From assembly GCF_029227915.1 (NCBI RefSeq), contig NC_079878.1, positions 3,660,001-3,724,000 on the forward strand: a stretch of 64,000 bases of DNA. The letters run 5' to 3'. How positions within the stretch are numbered: position 1 is the stretch's first letter; the number at the start of each line of letters is the position of its first letter. The notes under the pieces were generated by a model. It did no database searches, was not told where the DNA came from, and saw nothing but the letters and a program-made list of their open reading frames with translations. Source of the DNA: Hydractinia symbiolongicarpus. Lineage: Eukaryota > Cnidaria > Hydrozoa > Anthoathecata > Hydractiniidae. Shown here one piece after another: positions 26,336-37,430 of the stretch. The position numbers and the translations under genes were made by a program.

Positions 26336-29300
26336 GCGGAATAAAAGAAGTTTAATCGCCGGCAAACGAAAACCTGCGATTTTTCGTAAATCCTGGGCTT
26401 GGCCCGTATAGTAGAATGTATACAAAGAAAGTACCCAGGGAGTAAACTCATTTCCCGAACGATTTTTTAATTTATTTTTTCACCACTAAAACGCATGAGA
26501 CTTGTAGTTTCTGGAAATGTTTTCATTTTTGATGAGACGCTTAATGAAAGTGGTTTAATTGCCGGCAAACGAAAACCCGCGATTTCCCGTAAAGCCCGGG
26601 CTTGGCCCGTATAGTCGAATGTATACAAAGAAAGTACCCTGTGAATAAACTCATTTCCAAAACGATTTTTTAAATTATCTTTTCACCACTAAAACGCATG
26701 AGATTTGCAGTTTTCAAAAATGTTTTCATTTTTGATGAGACGCTTAATGAAAGAGGTTTAATCGCCGGCAAACGAAATCCCGCGGTTTCCCGTAAATCCC
26801 GGGCTTGGCCCGTATAGTTGAATGTATACAAAGAAAGTACCCAGGGAGTAAACTCATTTCCCGAACGATTTTTTTAATTTTTTTTTTTACCACTAAAACG
26901 CATGAGACTAGTAGTTTTCAAAAATGTTTTTATTTTTGATGAGACGCTTAATGGAAAAGGTTTAATCGCCGGCAAACGAAAACCCGCGATTTCCCGTAAA
27001 TCCCGGGCTTGGCCCGTATAGTCAAATGTATACAAAGAAAGTACCCTGTGAGTAAACTCATTTCCAAAACAATTTTTTACATTATCTTTTCACCACTAAA
27101 TCGCATGAGATTTGTAGTTTTCAAAAATGTTTTTATTTTTGATGAGACGCTTAATGAAAGAGGTTTAATCGCCGGCAAACGAAAACCCGCGATTTCCCGT
27201 AAATCCCAGGCTTGGCCGTATAGTCAAATGTATACAAAGAAAGTACCCTGTGAGTAAACTCATTTCCAAAACGATTTTTTAAATTATCTTTTCACCACTA
27301 AAACGCATGAGACTTGCAGTTTTCAAAAATGTTTTCATTTTTGATGAGACGCTTAATGAAAGAGTTTTAATCGCCGGCAAACGAAATCCCGCGATTTCCC
27401 GTAAATCCAGGGCTTGGCCCGTATAGTCGAATGTATACAAAGAAAGTACCCAGGGAGTAAACTCATTTCCCGAACGATTTTTTAATTTTTTTTTTACCAC
27501 TAAAACGCATGAGACTTGTAGTTTTCAAAAATGTTTTTATTTTTGATGAGACGCTGAATAAAAGTGGTTTAATCGCCGGCAAACGAAAACCCGCGATTTT
27601 CCGTAAATCCCGGGCTTGGCCCGTATAGTCGAATGTATACAAAGAAAGTACCCAGGAAGTAAACTCATTTCCCGAACGATTTTTTAAATTTTTTTTTTAC
27701 CACTAAAACGCATGAGACTTGTAGTTTTCAAAAATGTTTTCATTTTTGATGAGACGCTTAATGAAAGAGGTTTAATCGCCGGCAAACGAAAACCCGCGAT
27801 TTCCCGTAAATCCCGGGCTTGGCCCGTATAGTCGAATGTATACAAAGAAAGTACCCTGTGAGTAAACTCATTTCCAAAACGATTTTTTAAATTATCTTTT
27901 CACCACTAAAACGCATGAGACTTGCAGTTTTCAAAAATGTTTTCATTTTTGATGAGACGCTTAATGAAAGAGTTTTAATCGACGGCAAACGAAATCTCGC
28001 GATTTCCCGTAAATCCCAGGCTTGGCCCGTATAGTCGAATGTATACAAGGAAAGTACCCAGGGAGTAAACTCATTTCCCGAACGATTTTTTAATTTTTTT
28101 TTTTACCACTAAAACGCATGAGACTTGTAGTTTTCAAAAATGTTTTTATTTTTGATGAGACGCTGAATAAAAGTGGTTTAATCGCCGGCAAACGAAAACC
28201 CGCGATTTCCCGTAAATCCCGGGCTTGGCCCGTATAGTCAAAAGTATACAAAGAAAGGACCCAGGAAGTAAACTCATTTCCCGAACGATTTTTTAATTTA
28301 TTTTTTCACCACTAAAACGCATGAGACTTGTAGTTTTCAAAAATGTTTTCATTTTTGATGAGACGCTGAATAAAAGAAGTTTAATCGCCGGCAAACGAAA
28401 ACCTGCGATTTCCCGTAAATCCGGACTCGGCCCGTATAGTCAAAAGTATACAAAGAAAGTACCCAGGGAGTAAACTCATTTCCCGACCGATTTTTTAAAT
28501 TATTTTTTCACCACTAAAACGCATGAGACTTGTAGTTTTCAGAAATGTTTTCATTTTTGATGAGACGCTTAATGAAAGTGGTTTAATCGCCGGCAAACGA
28601 AAACCCGCGATTTCCCGTAAATCCAGGGCTTGGCCCGTATAGTCGAATGTATACAAAGAAAGTACCCTGTGAGTAAACTCATTTCCAAAACGATTTTTTA
28701 AATTATCTTTTCACAACTAAAACGCATGAGACTTGCAGTTTTCAAAAATGTTTTCATTTTTGATGAGACGCTTAATGAAAGAGTTTTAATCGACGGCAAA
28801 CGAAATCCCGCGATTTCCCTTAAATCCCGGGCTTGGCCCGTATAGTCGAATGTATACAAAGAAAGTACCCAGGGAGTAAACTCATTTCCCGAACGATTTT
28901 TTTAATTTTTTTTTACCACTAAAACGCATGAGACTTGTAGTTTCAAAAATGTTTTTATTTTTGATGAGACGCTTAATGAAAGAGGTTTAATCGCCGGCAA
29001 ACGAAAACCCGCGATTTCCCGTAAATCCCGGGCTTGGCCCGTATAGTCGAATGTATACAAAGAAAGTACCCTGTGAGTAAACTCATTTCCAAAACGATTT
29101 TTTAAATTATCTTTTCACCACTAAAACGCATGAGACTTGCAGTTTTCAAAAATGTTTTCATTTTCGATGAGACGCTTAATGAAAGAGTTTTAATCGCCGG
29201 CAAACGAAATCCCGCGATTTCGCGTAAATCCCGGCTTGGCCCGTATAGTCGAATGTATACAAAGAAAGTACCCAGGGAGTAAACTCATTTCCCTAACGAT

Positions 29301-29375
29301 TTTTTAAATTTTTTTTTTACCACTAAAACGCATGAGACTTGTAGTTTTCAAAAATGTTTTCATTTTTGGTGAGAC
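26336..29375. repeat. 15-monomer tandem duplication, copy 1 (3040 bp)
   Basis: Matches the segment beginning at 29376 with an exact 3040-bp offset over marks such as GACGCGGAATAAAAG, TTTTTCGTAAATCCTGG, GTAGAATG, GACTAGTAG (near 26907 and 29947), AACAATTTTTTACATTATC, CTAAATCGCATGAGATTTG and AAAGGACCCAGG. Left of 26330 the two copies differ (TTGATGAG against TTGGTGAG), which places the boundary within a few bases of TGAGACGC. Confidence 0.92.
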
Positions 29376-32300
29376 GCGGAATAAAAGAAGTTTAATCGCC
29401 GGCAAACGAAAACCTGCGATTTTTCGTAAATCCTGGGCTTGGCCCGTATAGTAGAATGTATACAAAGAAAGTACCCAGGGAGTAAACTCATTTCCCGAAC
29501 GATTTTTTAATTTATTTTTTCACCACTAAAACGCATGAGACTTGTAGTTTCCGGAAATGTTTTCATTTTTGATGAGACGCTTAATGAAAGTGGTTTAATT
29601 GCCGGCAAACGAAAACCCGCGATTTCCCGTAAAGCCCGGGCTTGGCCCGTATAGTCGAATGTATACAAAGAAAGTACCCTGTGAATAAACTCATTTCCAA
29701 AACGATTTTTTAAATTATCTTTTCACCACTAAAACGCATGAGATTTGCAGTTTTCAAAAATGTTTTCATTTTTGATGAGACGCTTAATGAAAGAGGTTTA
29801 ATCGCCGGCAAACGAAATCCCGCGGTTTCCCGTAAATCCCGGGCTTGGCCCGTATAGTTGAATGTATACAAAGAAAGTACCCAGGGAGTAAACTCATTTC
29901 CCGAACGATTTTTTTAATTTTTTTTTTTACCACTAAAACGCATGAGACTAGTAGTTTTCAAAAATGTTTTTATCTTTGATGAGACGCTTAATGGAAAAGG
30001 TTTAATCGCCGGCAAACGAAAACCCGCGATTTCCCGTAAATCCCGGGCTTGGCCCGTATAGTCAAATGTATACAAAGAAAGTACCCTGTGAGTAAACTCA
30101 TTTCCAAAACAATTTTTTACATTATCTTTTCACCACTAAATCGCATGAGATTTGTAGTTTTCAAAAATGTTTTTATTTTTGATGAGACGCTTAATGAAAG
30201 AGGTTTAATCGCCGGCAAACGAAAACCCGCGATTTCCCGTAAATCCCAGGCTTGGCCGTATAGTCAAATGTATACAAAGAAAGTACCCTGTGAGTAAACT
30301 CATTTCCAAAACGATTTTTTAAATTATCTTTTCACCACTAAAACGCATGAGACTTGCAGTTTTCAAAAATGTTTTCATTTTTGATGAGACGCTTAATGAA
30401 AGAGTTTTAATCGCCGGCAAACGAAATCCCGCGATTTCCCGTAAATCCAGGGCTTGGCCCGTATAGTCGAATGTATACAAAGAAAGTACCCAGGGAGTAA
30501 ACTCATTTCCCGAACGATTTTTTAATTTTTTTTTTACCACTAAAACGCATGAGACTTGTAGTTTTCAAAAATGTTTTTATTTTTGATGAGACGCTGAATA
30601 AAAGTGGTTTAATCGCCGGCAAACGAAAACCCGCGATTTTCCGTAAATCCCGGGCTTGGCCCGTATAGTCGAATGTATACAAAGAAAGTACCCAGGAAGT
30701 AAACTCATTTCCCGAACGATTTTTTAAATTTTTTTTTTACCACTAAAACGCATGAGACTTGTAGTTTTCAAAAATGTTTTCATTTTTGATGAGACGCTTA
30801 ATGAAAGAGGTTTAATCGCCGGCAAACGAAAACCCGCGATTTCCCGTAAATCCCGGGCTTGGCCCGTATAGTCGAATGTATACAAAGAAAGTACCCTGTG
30901 AGTAAACTCATTTCCAAAACGATTTTTTAAATTATCTTTTCACCACTAAAACGCATGAGACTTGCAGTTTTCAAAAATGTTTTCATTTTTGATGAGACGC
31001 TTAATGAAAGAGTTTTAATCGACGGCAAACGAAATCTCGCGATTTCCCGTAAATCCCAGGCTTGGCCCGTATAGTCGAATGTATACAAGGAAAGTACCCA
31101 GGGAGTAAACTCATTTCCCGAACGATTTTTTAATTTTTTTTTTTAACACTAAAACGCATGAGACTTGTAGTTTTCAAAAATGTTTTTATTTTTGATGAGA
31201 CGCTGAATAAAAGTGGTTTAATCGCCGGCAAACGAAAACCCGCGATTTCCCGTAAATCCCGGGCTTGGCCCGTATAGTCAAAAGTATACAAAGAAAGGAC
31301 CCAGGAAGTAAACTCATTTCCCGAACGATTTTTTAATTTATTTTTTCACCACTAAAACGCATGAGACTTGTAGTTTTCAAAAATGTTTTCATTTTTGATG
31401 AGACGCTGAATAAAAGAAGTTTAATCGCCGGCAAACGAAAACCTGCGATTTCCCGTAAATCCGGACTCGGCCCGTATAGTCAAAAGTATACAAAGAAAGT
31501 ACCCAGGGAGTAAACTCATTTCCCGACCGATTTTTTAAATTATTTTTTCACCACTAAAACGCATGAGACTTGTAGTTTTCAGAAATGTTTTCATTTTTGA
31601 TGAGACGCTTAATGAAAGTGGTTTAATCGCCGGCAAACGAAAACCCGCGATTTCCCGTAAATCCAGGGCTTGGCCCGTATAGTCGAATGTATACAAAGAA
31701 AGTACCCTGTGAGTAAACTCATTTCCAAAACGATTTTTTAAATTATCTTTTCACAACTAAAACGCATGAGACTTGCAGTTTTCAAAAATGTTTTCATTTT
31801 TGATGAGACGCTTAATGAAAGAGTTTTAATCGACGGCAAACGAAATCCCGCGATTTCCCTTAAATCCCGGGCTTGGCCCGTATAGTCGAATGTATACAAA
31901 GAAAGTACCCAGGGAGTAAACTCATTTCCCGAACGATTTTTTTAATTTTTTTTTACCACTAAAACGCATGAGACTTGTAGTTTTCAAAAATGTTTTTATT
32001 TTTGATGAGACGCTGAATAAAAGTGGTTTAATCGCCGGCAAACGAAAACCCGCGATTTCCCGTAAATCCCGGGCTTGGCCCGTATAGTCAAAAGTATACA
32101 AAGAAAGGACCCAGGAAGTAAACTCATTTCCCGAACGATTTTTTAATTTATTTTTTCACCACTAAAACGCATGAGACTTGTAGTTTTCAAAAATGTTTTC
32201 ATTTTTGATGAGACGCTGAATAAAAGAAGTTTAATCGCCGGCAAACGAAAACCTGCGATTTCCCGTAAATCCGGACTCGGCCCGTATAGTCAAAAGTATA

Positions 32301-33225
32301 CAAAGAAAGTACCCAGGGAGTAAACTCATTTCCCGACCGATTTTTTAAATTATTTTTTCACCACTAAAACGCATGAGACTTGTAGTTTTCAGAAATGTTT
32401 TCATTTTTGATGAGACGCTTAATGAAAGTGGTTTAATCGCCGGCAAACGAAAACCCGCGATTTCCCGTAAATCCAGGGCTTGGCCCGTATAGTCGAATGT
32501 ATACAAAGAAAGTACCCTGTGAGTAAACTCATTTCCAAAACGATTTTTTAAATTATCTTTTCACAACTAAAACGCATGAGACTTGCAGTTTTCAAAAATG
32601 TTTTCATTTTTGATGAGACGCTTAATGAAAGAGTTTTAATCGACGGCAAACGAAATCCCGCGATTTCCCTTAAATCCCGGGCTTGGCCCGTATAGTCGAA
32701 TGTATACAAAGAAAGTACCCAGGGAGTAAACTCATTTCCCGAACGATTTTTTTAATTTTTTTTTACCACTAAAACGCATGAGACTTGTAGTTTCAAAAAT
32801 GTTTTTATTTTTGATGAGACGCTTAATGAAAGAGGTTTAATCGCCGGCAAACGAAAACCCGCGATTTCCCGTAAATCCCGGGCTTGGCCCGTATAGTCGA
32901 ATGTATACAAAGAAAGTACCCTGTGAGTAAACTCATTTCCAAAACGATTTTTTAAATTATCTTTTCACCACTAAAACGCATGAGACTTGCAGTTTTCAAA
33001 AATGTTTTCATTTTTGATGAGACGCTTAATGAAAGAGTTTTAATCGCCGGCAAACGAAATCCCGCGATTTCGCGTAAATCCCGGCTTGGCCCGTATAGTC
33101 GAATGTATACAAAGAAAGTACCCAGGGAGTAAACTCATTTCCCTAACGATTTTTTAAATTTTTTTTTTACCACTAAAACGCATGAGACTTGTAGTTTTCA
33201 AAAATGTTTTCATTTTTGGTGAGAC
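29376..33225. repeat. 15-monomer tandem duplication, copy 2 (3040 bp plus internal 810-bp gain)
   Basis: Second copy of 26336-29375. It follows that copy at offset 3040 up to about 31953, then at offset 3850 after an internal 810-bp duplication, through to about 33225. At the junction (29370-29377) copy 1 reads TTGGTGAGACGC and then jumps to GGAATAAAAG; at 33221 the undisturbed continuation reads GAGACGCTTAATG. The shared TGAGACGC is thus the exchange point. Few substitutions separate the copies, for example TTTCTGGAAATG against TTTCCGGAAATG. Confidence 0.92.
31143..32762. repeat. Tandem 4-monomer repeat, 810 bp x 2, nested in the 3040-bp copy
   Basis: Units 31143-31952 recur at 31953-32762, each with AAAGGACCCAGG, TTCCCGACCGATT, AAATCCAGGGC, CACAACTAAAACGC and TTTCCCTTAAATCC in the same order. 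The first copy retains a private TTAACACTAAAACGC head that the second lacks. The corresponding place in the first 3040-bp copy (28103-28912) is single, so this 810-bp event is the younger one. Confidence 0.93.
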
Positions 33226-34582
33226 GCTTAATGAAAGAGGTTTAATCGCCGGCAAACGAAAACCCGCGATTTCCCGTAAATCCCGGGCTTGGCCCGTATA
33301 GTTGAATGTATACAAAGAAAGTACCCTGTGAGTAAACTCATTTCCAGAACGATTTTTTAAATTATTTTTTCACCACTAAAACGCATAAGATTTGTAGTTT
33401 TCAAAAATGTTTTCATTTTTGATGAGACGCTGAACAAAAGAAGTTTAATCGCCGGCAAACGAAAACCTGCGATTTCCCGTAAATCCGGACTCGGCCCGTA
33501 TAGTCAAAAGTATACAAAGAAAGTACCCAGGTAGTAAACTCATTTCCCGACCGATTTTTTAAATTATTTTTTACCACTAAAACGCATGAGACTTGTAGTT
33601 TTCAAAAATGTTTTTATTTTTGATGAGACGCTTAATGAAAGAGGTTTAATCGCCGGCAAACGAAAACCCGCGATTTCCCGTAAATCCAGGGCTTGGCCCG
33701 TATAGTCGAATGTATACAAAGAAAGTACCCTGTGAGTAAACTCATTTCCAAAACGATTTTTTGAATTATCTTTTCACAACTAAAACGCATGAGACTTGCA
33801 GTTTTCAAAAATGTTTTCATTTTTGATGAGACGCTTAATGAAAGAGTTTTAATCGACGGCAAACGAAATCCCGCGATTTCCCTTAAATCCCGGGCTTGGC
33901 CCGTATAGTCGAATGTATACAAAGAAAGTACCCAGGGAGTAAACTCATTTCCCGAACGATTTTTTTAATTTTTTTTTACCACTAAAACGCATGAGACTTG
34001 TAGTTTCAAAAATGTTTTTATTTTTGATGAGACGCTTAATGAAAGAGGTTTAATCGCCGGCAAACGAAAACCCGCGATTTCCCGTAAATCCCGGGCTTGG
34101 CCCGTATAGTCGAATGTATACAAAGAAAGTACCCTGTGAGTAAACTCATTTCCAAAACGATTTTTTAAATTATCTTTTCACCACTAAAACGCATGAGACT
34201 TGCAGTTTTCAAAAATGTTTTCATTTTTGATGAGACGCTTAATGAAAGAGTTTTAATCGCCGGCAAACGAAATCCCGCGATTTCGCGTAAATCCCGGCTT
34301 GGCCCGTATAGTCGAATGTATACAAAGAAAGTACCCAGGGAGTAAACTCATTTCCCTAACGATTTTTTAAATTTTTTTTTTACCACTAAAACGCATGAGA
34401 CTTGTAGTTTTCAAAAATGTTTTCATTTTTGGTGAGACGCTTAATGAAAGAGGTTTAATCGCCGGCAAACGAAAACCCGCGATTTCCCGTAAATCCCGGG
34501 CTTGGCCCGTATAGTCGAATGTATACAAAGAAAGTACCCTGTGAGTAAACTCATTTCCAAAACGATTTTTTAAATTATCTTT
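32561..34582. repeat. 6-monomer spaced duplication (1213 bp)
   Basis: Four units at 32561 (CACAACTAAAACGC with GACGGCAAACG), 32763 (TAGTTTCAAAAATG, one T lost), 32966 (TTTCGCGTAAATCCCGGC) and 33169 (TTGGTGAGACGC) recur at 33774, 33976, 34179 and 34382, always 1213 bp apart. Two intervening units (33372 with AAGATTTG and GAACAAAAG, and 33573) are not repeated here. Confidence 0.87.
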
Positions 34583-34785
34583 TCACCACTAAAACGCATG
34601 AGACTTGCAGTTTTCAAAAATGTTTTCATTTTTGATGAGACGTTTAATGAAAGAGGTTTAATCGCCGGCAAACGAAAACCCGCGATTTCCCGTAAATCCC
34701 GGGCTTGGCCCGTATAGTCGAATGTATACAAAGAAAGTACCCTGTGAGTAAACTCATTTCCAAAACGATTTTTTAAATTATCTTT

Positions 34786-36195
34786 TCACCACTAAAACGC
34801 ATGAGACTTGCAGTTTTCAAAAATGTTTTCTTTTTTGATGAGTCGCTTAATGAAAGAGGTTTAATCGCCGGCAAACGAAATCCCGCAATTTCCCGTAAAT
34901 CCCGGGCTTGGCCCGTATAGTCGAATGTATACAAAGAAAGTACCCAGGGAGTAAACTCATTTCCCGAACGATTTTTTAATTTTTTTTTTTACCACTAAAA
35001 CGCATGAGACTTGTAGTTTTCAAAAATGTTTTCATTTTTGATGAGACGCTTAATGAAAGAGGTTTAATCGCCGGCAAACGAAAACCCGCGATTTCCCGTA
35101 AATCCCGGGCTTGGCCCGTATAGTCGAATGTATACAAAGAAAGTACCCTGTGAGTAAACTCATTTCCAAAACGATTTTTTAAATTATCTTTTCACCACTA
35201 AAACGCATGAGACTTGTAGTTTTCAAAAATGTTTTTATTTTTGATGAGACGCTTAATGAAAGAGGTTTAATCGCCGGCAAACGAAAACCCGCGATTTCCC
35301 GTAAATCCCGGGCTTGGCCCGTATAGTCGAATGTATACAAAGAAAGTACCCTGTGAGTAAACTCATTTCCAAAACGATTTTTTAAATTATCTTTTCACCA
35401 CTAAAACGCATGAGACTTGCAGTTTTCAAAAATGTTTTCATTTTTGATGAGTCGCTTAATGAAAGAGGTTTAATCGCCGGCAAACGAAATCCCGCAATTT
35501 CCCGTAAATCCCGAGGTTGGCCCGTATAGTCGAATGTATACAAAGAAAGTACCCAGGGAGTAAACTCATTTCCCGAACGATTTTTTAATTATTTTTTTTA
35601 CCACTAAAACGCATGAGACTTGTAGTTTTCAAAAATGTTTTCATTTTTGATGAGACGCTTAATGAAAGAGGTTTAATCGCCGGCAAACGAAAACCCGCGA
35701 TTTCCCGTAAATCCCGGGCTTGGCCCGTATAGTCGAATGTATACAAAGAAAGTACCCTGTGAGTAAACTCATTTCCAAAACGATTTTTTAAATTATCTTT
35801 TCACCACTAAAACGCATGAGACTTGCAGTTTTCAAAAATGTTTTCATTTTTGATGAGACACTTAATGAAAGAGTTTTAATCGCCGGCAAACGAAAACCCA
35901 CGATTTCCCGTAAATCCCGGGCTTGGCCCGTATAGTCGAATGTATACAAAGAAAGTACCCTGTGAGTAAACTCATTTCCAAAACGATTTTTTAAATTATC
36001 TTTTCACCACTAAAACGCATGAGACTTGCAGTTTTCAAAAATGTTTTCATTTTTGATGAGTCGCTTAATGAAAGAGGTTTAATCGCCGGCAAACGAAATC
36101 CCGCAATTTCCCGTAAATCCCGGGCTTGGCCCGTATAGTCGAATGTATACAAAGAAAGTACCCAGGGAGTAAACTCATTTCCCGAACGATTTTTT
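34786..36195. repeat. 3-monomer repeat, 609-bp spacing, marked by GAGTCGC
   Basis: The variant GATGAGTCGC linked to CCCGCAATTTCCCG occurs at 34842, 35451 and 36060, two exact steps of 609 bp. Between them lie one unit with a poly-T end and one B-tail unit. The same marked unit reappears near 39910 and 41937. Confidence 0.87.
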
Positions 36196-36844
36196 AATTT
36201 TTTTTTTTACCACTAAAACGCATGAGACTTGTAGTTTTCAAAAATGTTTTCATTTTTGATGAGACGCTTAATGAAAGAGGTTTAATCGCCGGCAAACGAA
36301 AACCCGCGATTTCCCGTAAATCCCGGGCTTGGCCCGTATAGTCGAATGTATACAAAGAAAGTACCCTGTGAGTAAACTCATTTCCAAAACGATTTTTAAA
36401 TTATCTTTTCACCACTAAAACGCATGAGACTTGCAGTTTTCAAAAATGTTTTCATTTTTGATGAGACGCTTAATGAAAGAGTTTTAATCGCCGGCAAACG
36501 AAATCCCGCGATTTCGCGTAAATCCCGGCTTGGCCCGTATAGTCGAATGTATACAAAGAAAGTACCCAGGGAGTAAACTCATTTCCCTAACGATTTTTTA
36601 AATTTTTTTTTTACCACTAAAACGCATGAGACTTGTAGTTTTCAAAAATGTTTTCATTTTTGATGAGACGCTTAATGAAAGAGGTTTAATCGCCGGCAAA
36701 CGAAAACCCGCGATTTCCCGTAAATCCCGGGCTTGGCCCGTATAGTCGAATGTATACAAAGAAAGTACCCAGGGAGTAAACTCATTTCCCGAACGATTTT
36801 TTAATTTTTTTTTTTACCACTAAAACGCATGAGACTTGTAGTTT

Positions 36845-36866
36845 TCAAAAATGTTTTCATTTTTGA
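36845..36866. other. Perfect inverted repeat (9-bp arms, TTTT loop) in the satellite monomer
   Basis: The arms TCAAAAATG and CATTTTTGA are exact reverse complements separated by TTTT. The structure recurs in most monomers of the window. Common variants weaken one pair each: TTTTTAT for TTTTCAT removes the loop-closing pair, TTTAAAAATG loses an outer pair, TTTTTGG loses the outermost pair, and CAGAAATG makes an internal mismatch. It could extrude as a short cruciform or form a hairpin in single-stranded DNA or RNA. Dyad symmetry has been proposed as a feature of centromeric satellites that lack CENP-B boxes; applying that here is inference. Confidence 0.85.
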
Positions 36867-36894
36867 TGAGACGCTTAATGAAAGAGGTTTAATC

Positions 36895-36943
36895 GCCGGC
36901 AAACGAAAACCCGCGATTTCCCGTAAATCCCGGGCTTGGCCCG
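36895..36943. other. G+C- and CpG-rich monomer core with helically spaced CCCG motifs
   Basis: Starting at GCCGGC, this stretch carries CCCG at 36910, 36920, 36929 and 36940, so steps of 10, 9 and 11 bp, close to one turn of B-DNA. Its end forms the 5-bp inverted repeat CGGGC-TTG-GCCCG. A-type monomers carry GGACTCGGCCCG here, which destroys that small hairpin and the CCCGGG palindrome. The core contains most of the CpG dinucleotides of the unit. A protein-binding or nucleosome-positioning role is possible but not shown by the sequence. Confidence 0.7.
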
Positions 36944-37430
36944 TATAGTCGAATGTATACAAAGAAAGTACCCTGTGAGTAAACTCATTTCCAAAACGAT
37001 TTTTTAAATTATCTTTTCACCACTAAAACGCATGAGACTTGCAGTTTTCAAAAATGTTTTCATTTTTGATGAGACGCTTAATGAAAGAGTTTTAATCGCC
37101 GGCAAACGAAATCCCGCGATTTCGCGTAAATCCCGGCTTGGCCCGTATAGTCGAATGTATACAAAGAAAGTACCCAGGGAGTAAACTCATTTCCCTAACG
37201 ATTTTTTAAATTTTTTTTTTACCACTAAAACGCATGAGACTTGTAGTTTTCAAAAATGTTTTCATTTTTGGTGAGACGCTTAATGAAAGAGGTTTAATCG
37301 CCGGCAAACGAAAACCCGCGATTTCCCGTAAATCCCGGGCTTGGCCCGTATAGTCGAATGTATACAAAGAAAGTACCCTGTGAGTAAACTCATTTCCAAA
37401 ACGATTTTTTAAATTATTTTTTCACCACTA

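Larger units (their letters stand above)
36814..37016 (+). repeat. Reference satellite monomer (203 bp, B-type tail)
   Basis: This unit is close to the majority sequence of the right-hand part of the array and serves as a coordinate key. In order it holds: the head TTACCACTAAAACGC; a perfect 9-bp inverted repeat (36845-36866); the link GATGAGACGCTTAATGAAAGAGG; the palindrome GCCGGC (36895-36900); four CCCG motifs about one helical turn apart (36910, 36920, 36929, 36940); a 5-bp inverted repeat CGGGC-TTG-GCCCG (36931-36943); the palindrome TGTATACA (36954-36961); the near-palindrome GAGTAAACTC (36977-36986); and a T6 tract (37000-37005) leading into an A/T-rich end. A hand count of a consensus unit gives about 39% G+C and about 13 CpG. 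The phase of the unit is arbitrary because the array is circularly permutable. Confidence 0.93.
36196..37430. repeat. B-type monomers with TTTCGCGTAAATCCCGGC repeated at 609 bp
   Basis: The mark TTTCGCG with one C missing from the core (ATCCCGGCTTGG) is found near 36511 and 37120, 609 bp apart. These units are continuous with those at 32966, 34179 and, further on, 40160. Only satellite is present. Confidence 0.8.

Noticed and set aside
36884-36900. RNA polymerase III internal promoter or tRNA/SINE origin
   Set aside because: GGTTTAATCGCCGG only loosely resembles a B box, and no A box lies at the right distance. There is no cloverleaf or A-rich tail of a SINE.
36881-36905. CENP-B box
   Set aside because: The reverse strand has TTTCGTTTGCCGGCGA, which shares the TTCG start but lacks the required A and the CGGG end. 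A second partial match at CGTTCGGGAAATG also fails at the CGGG end. No monomer I checked has a full box.
37000-37005. T6 tract with the preceding inverted repeats as a transcription terminator
   Set aside because: It is present once per monomer throughout with no gene upstream; the A/T-rich composition explains it.
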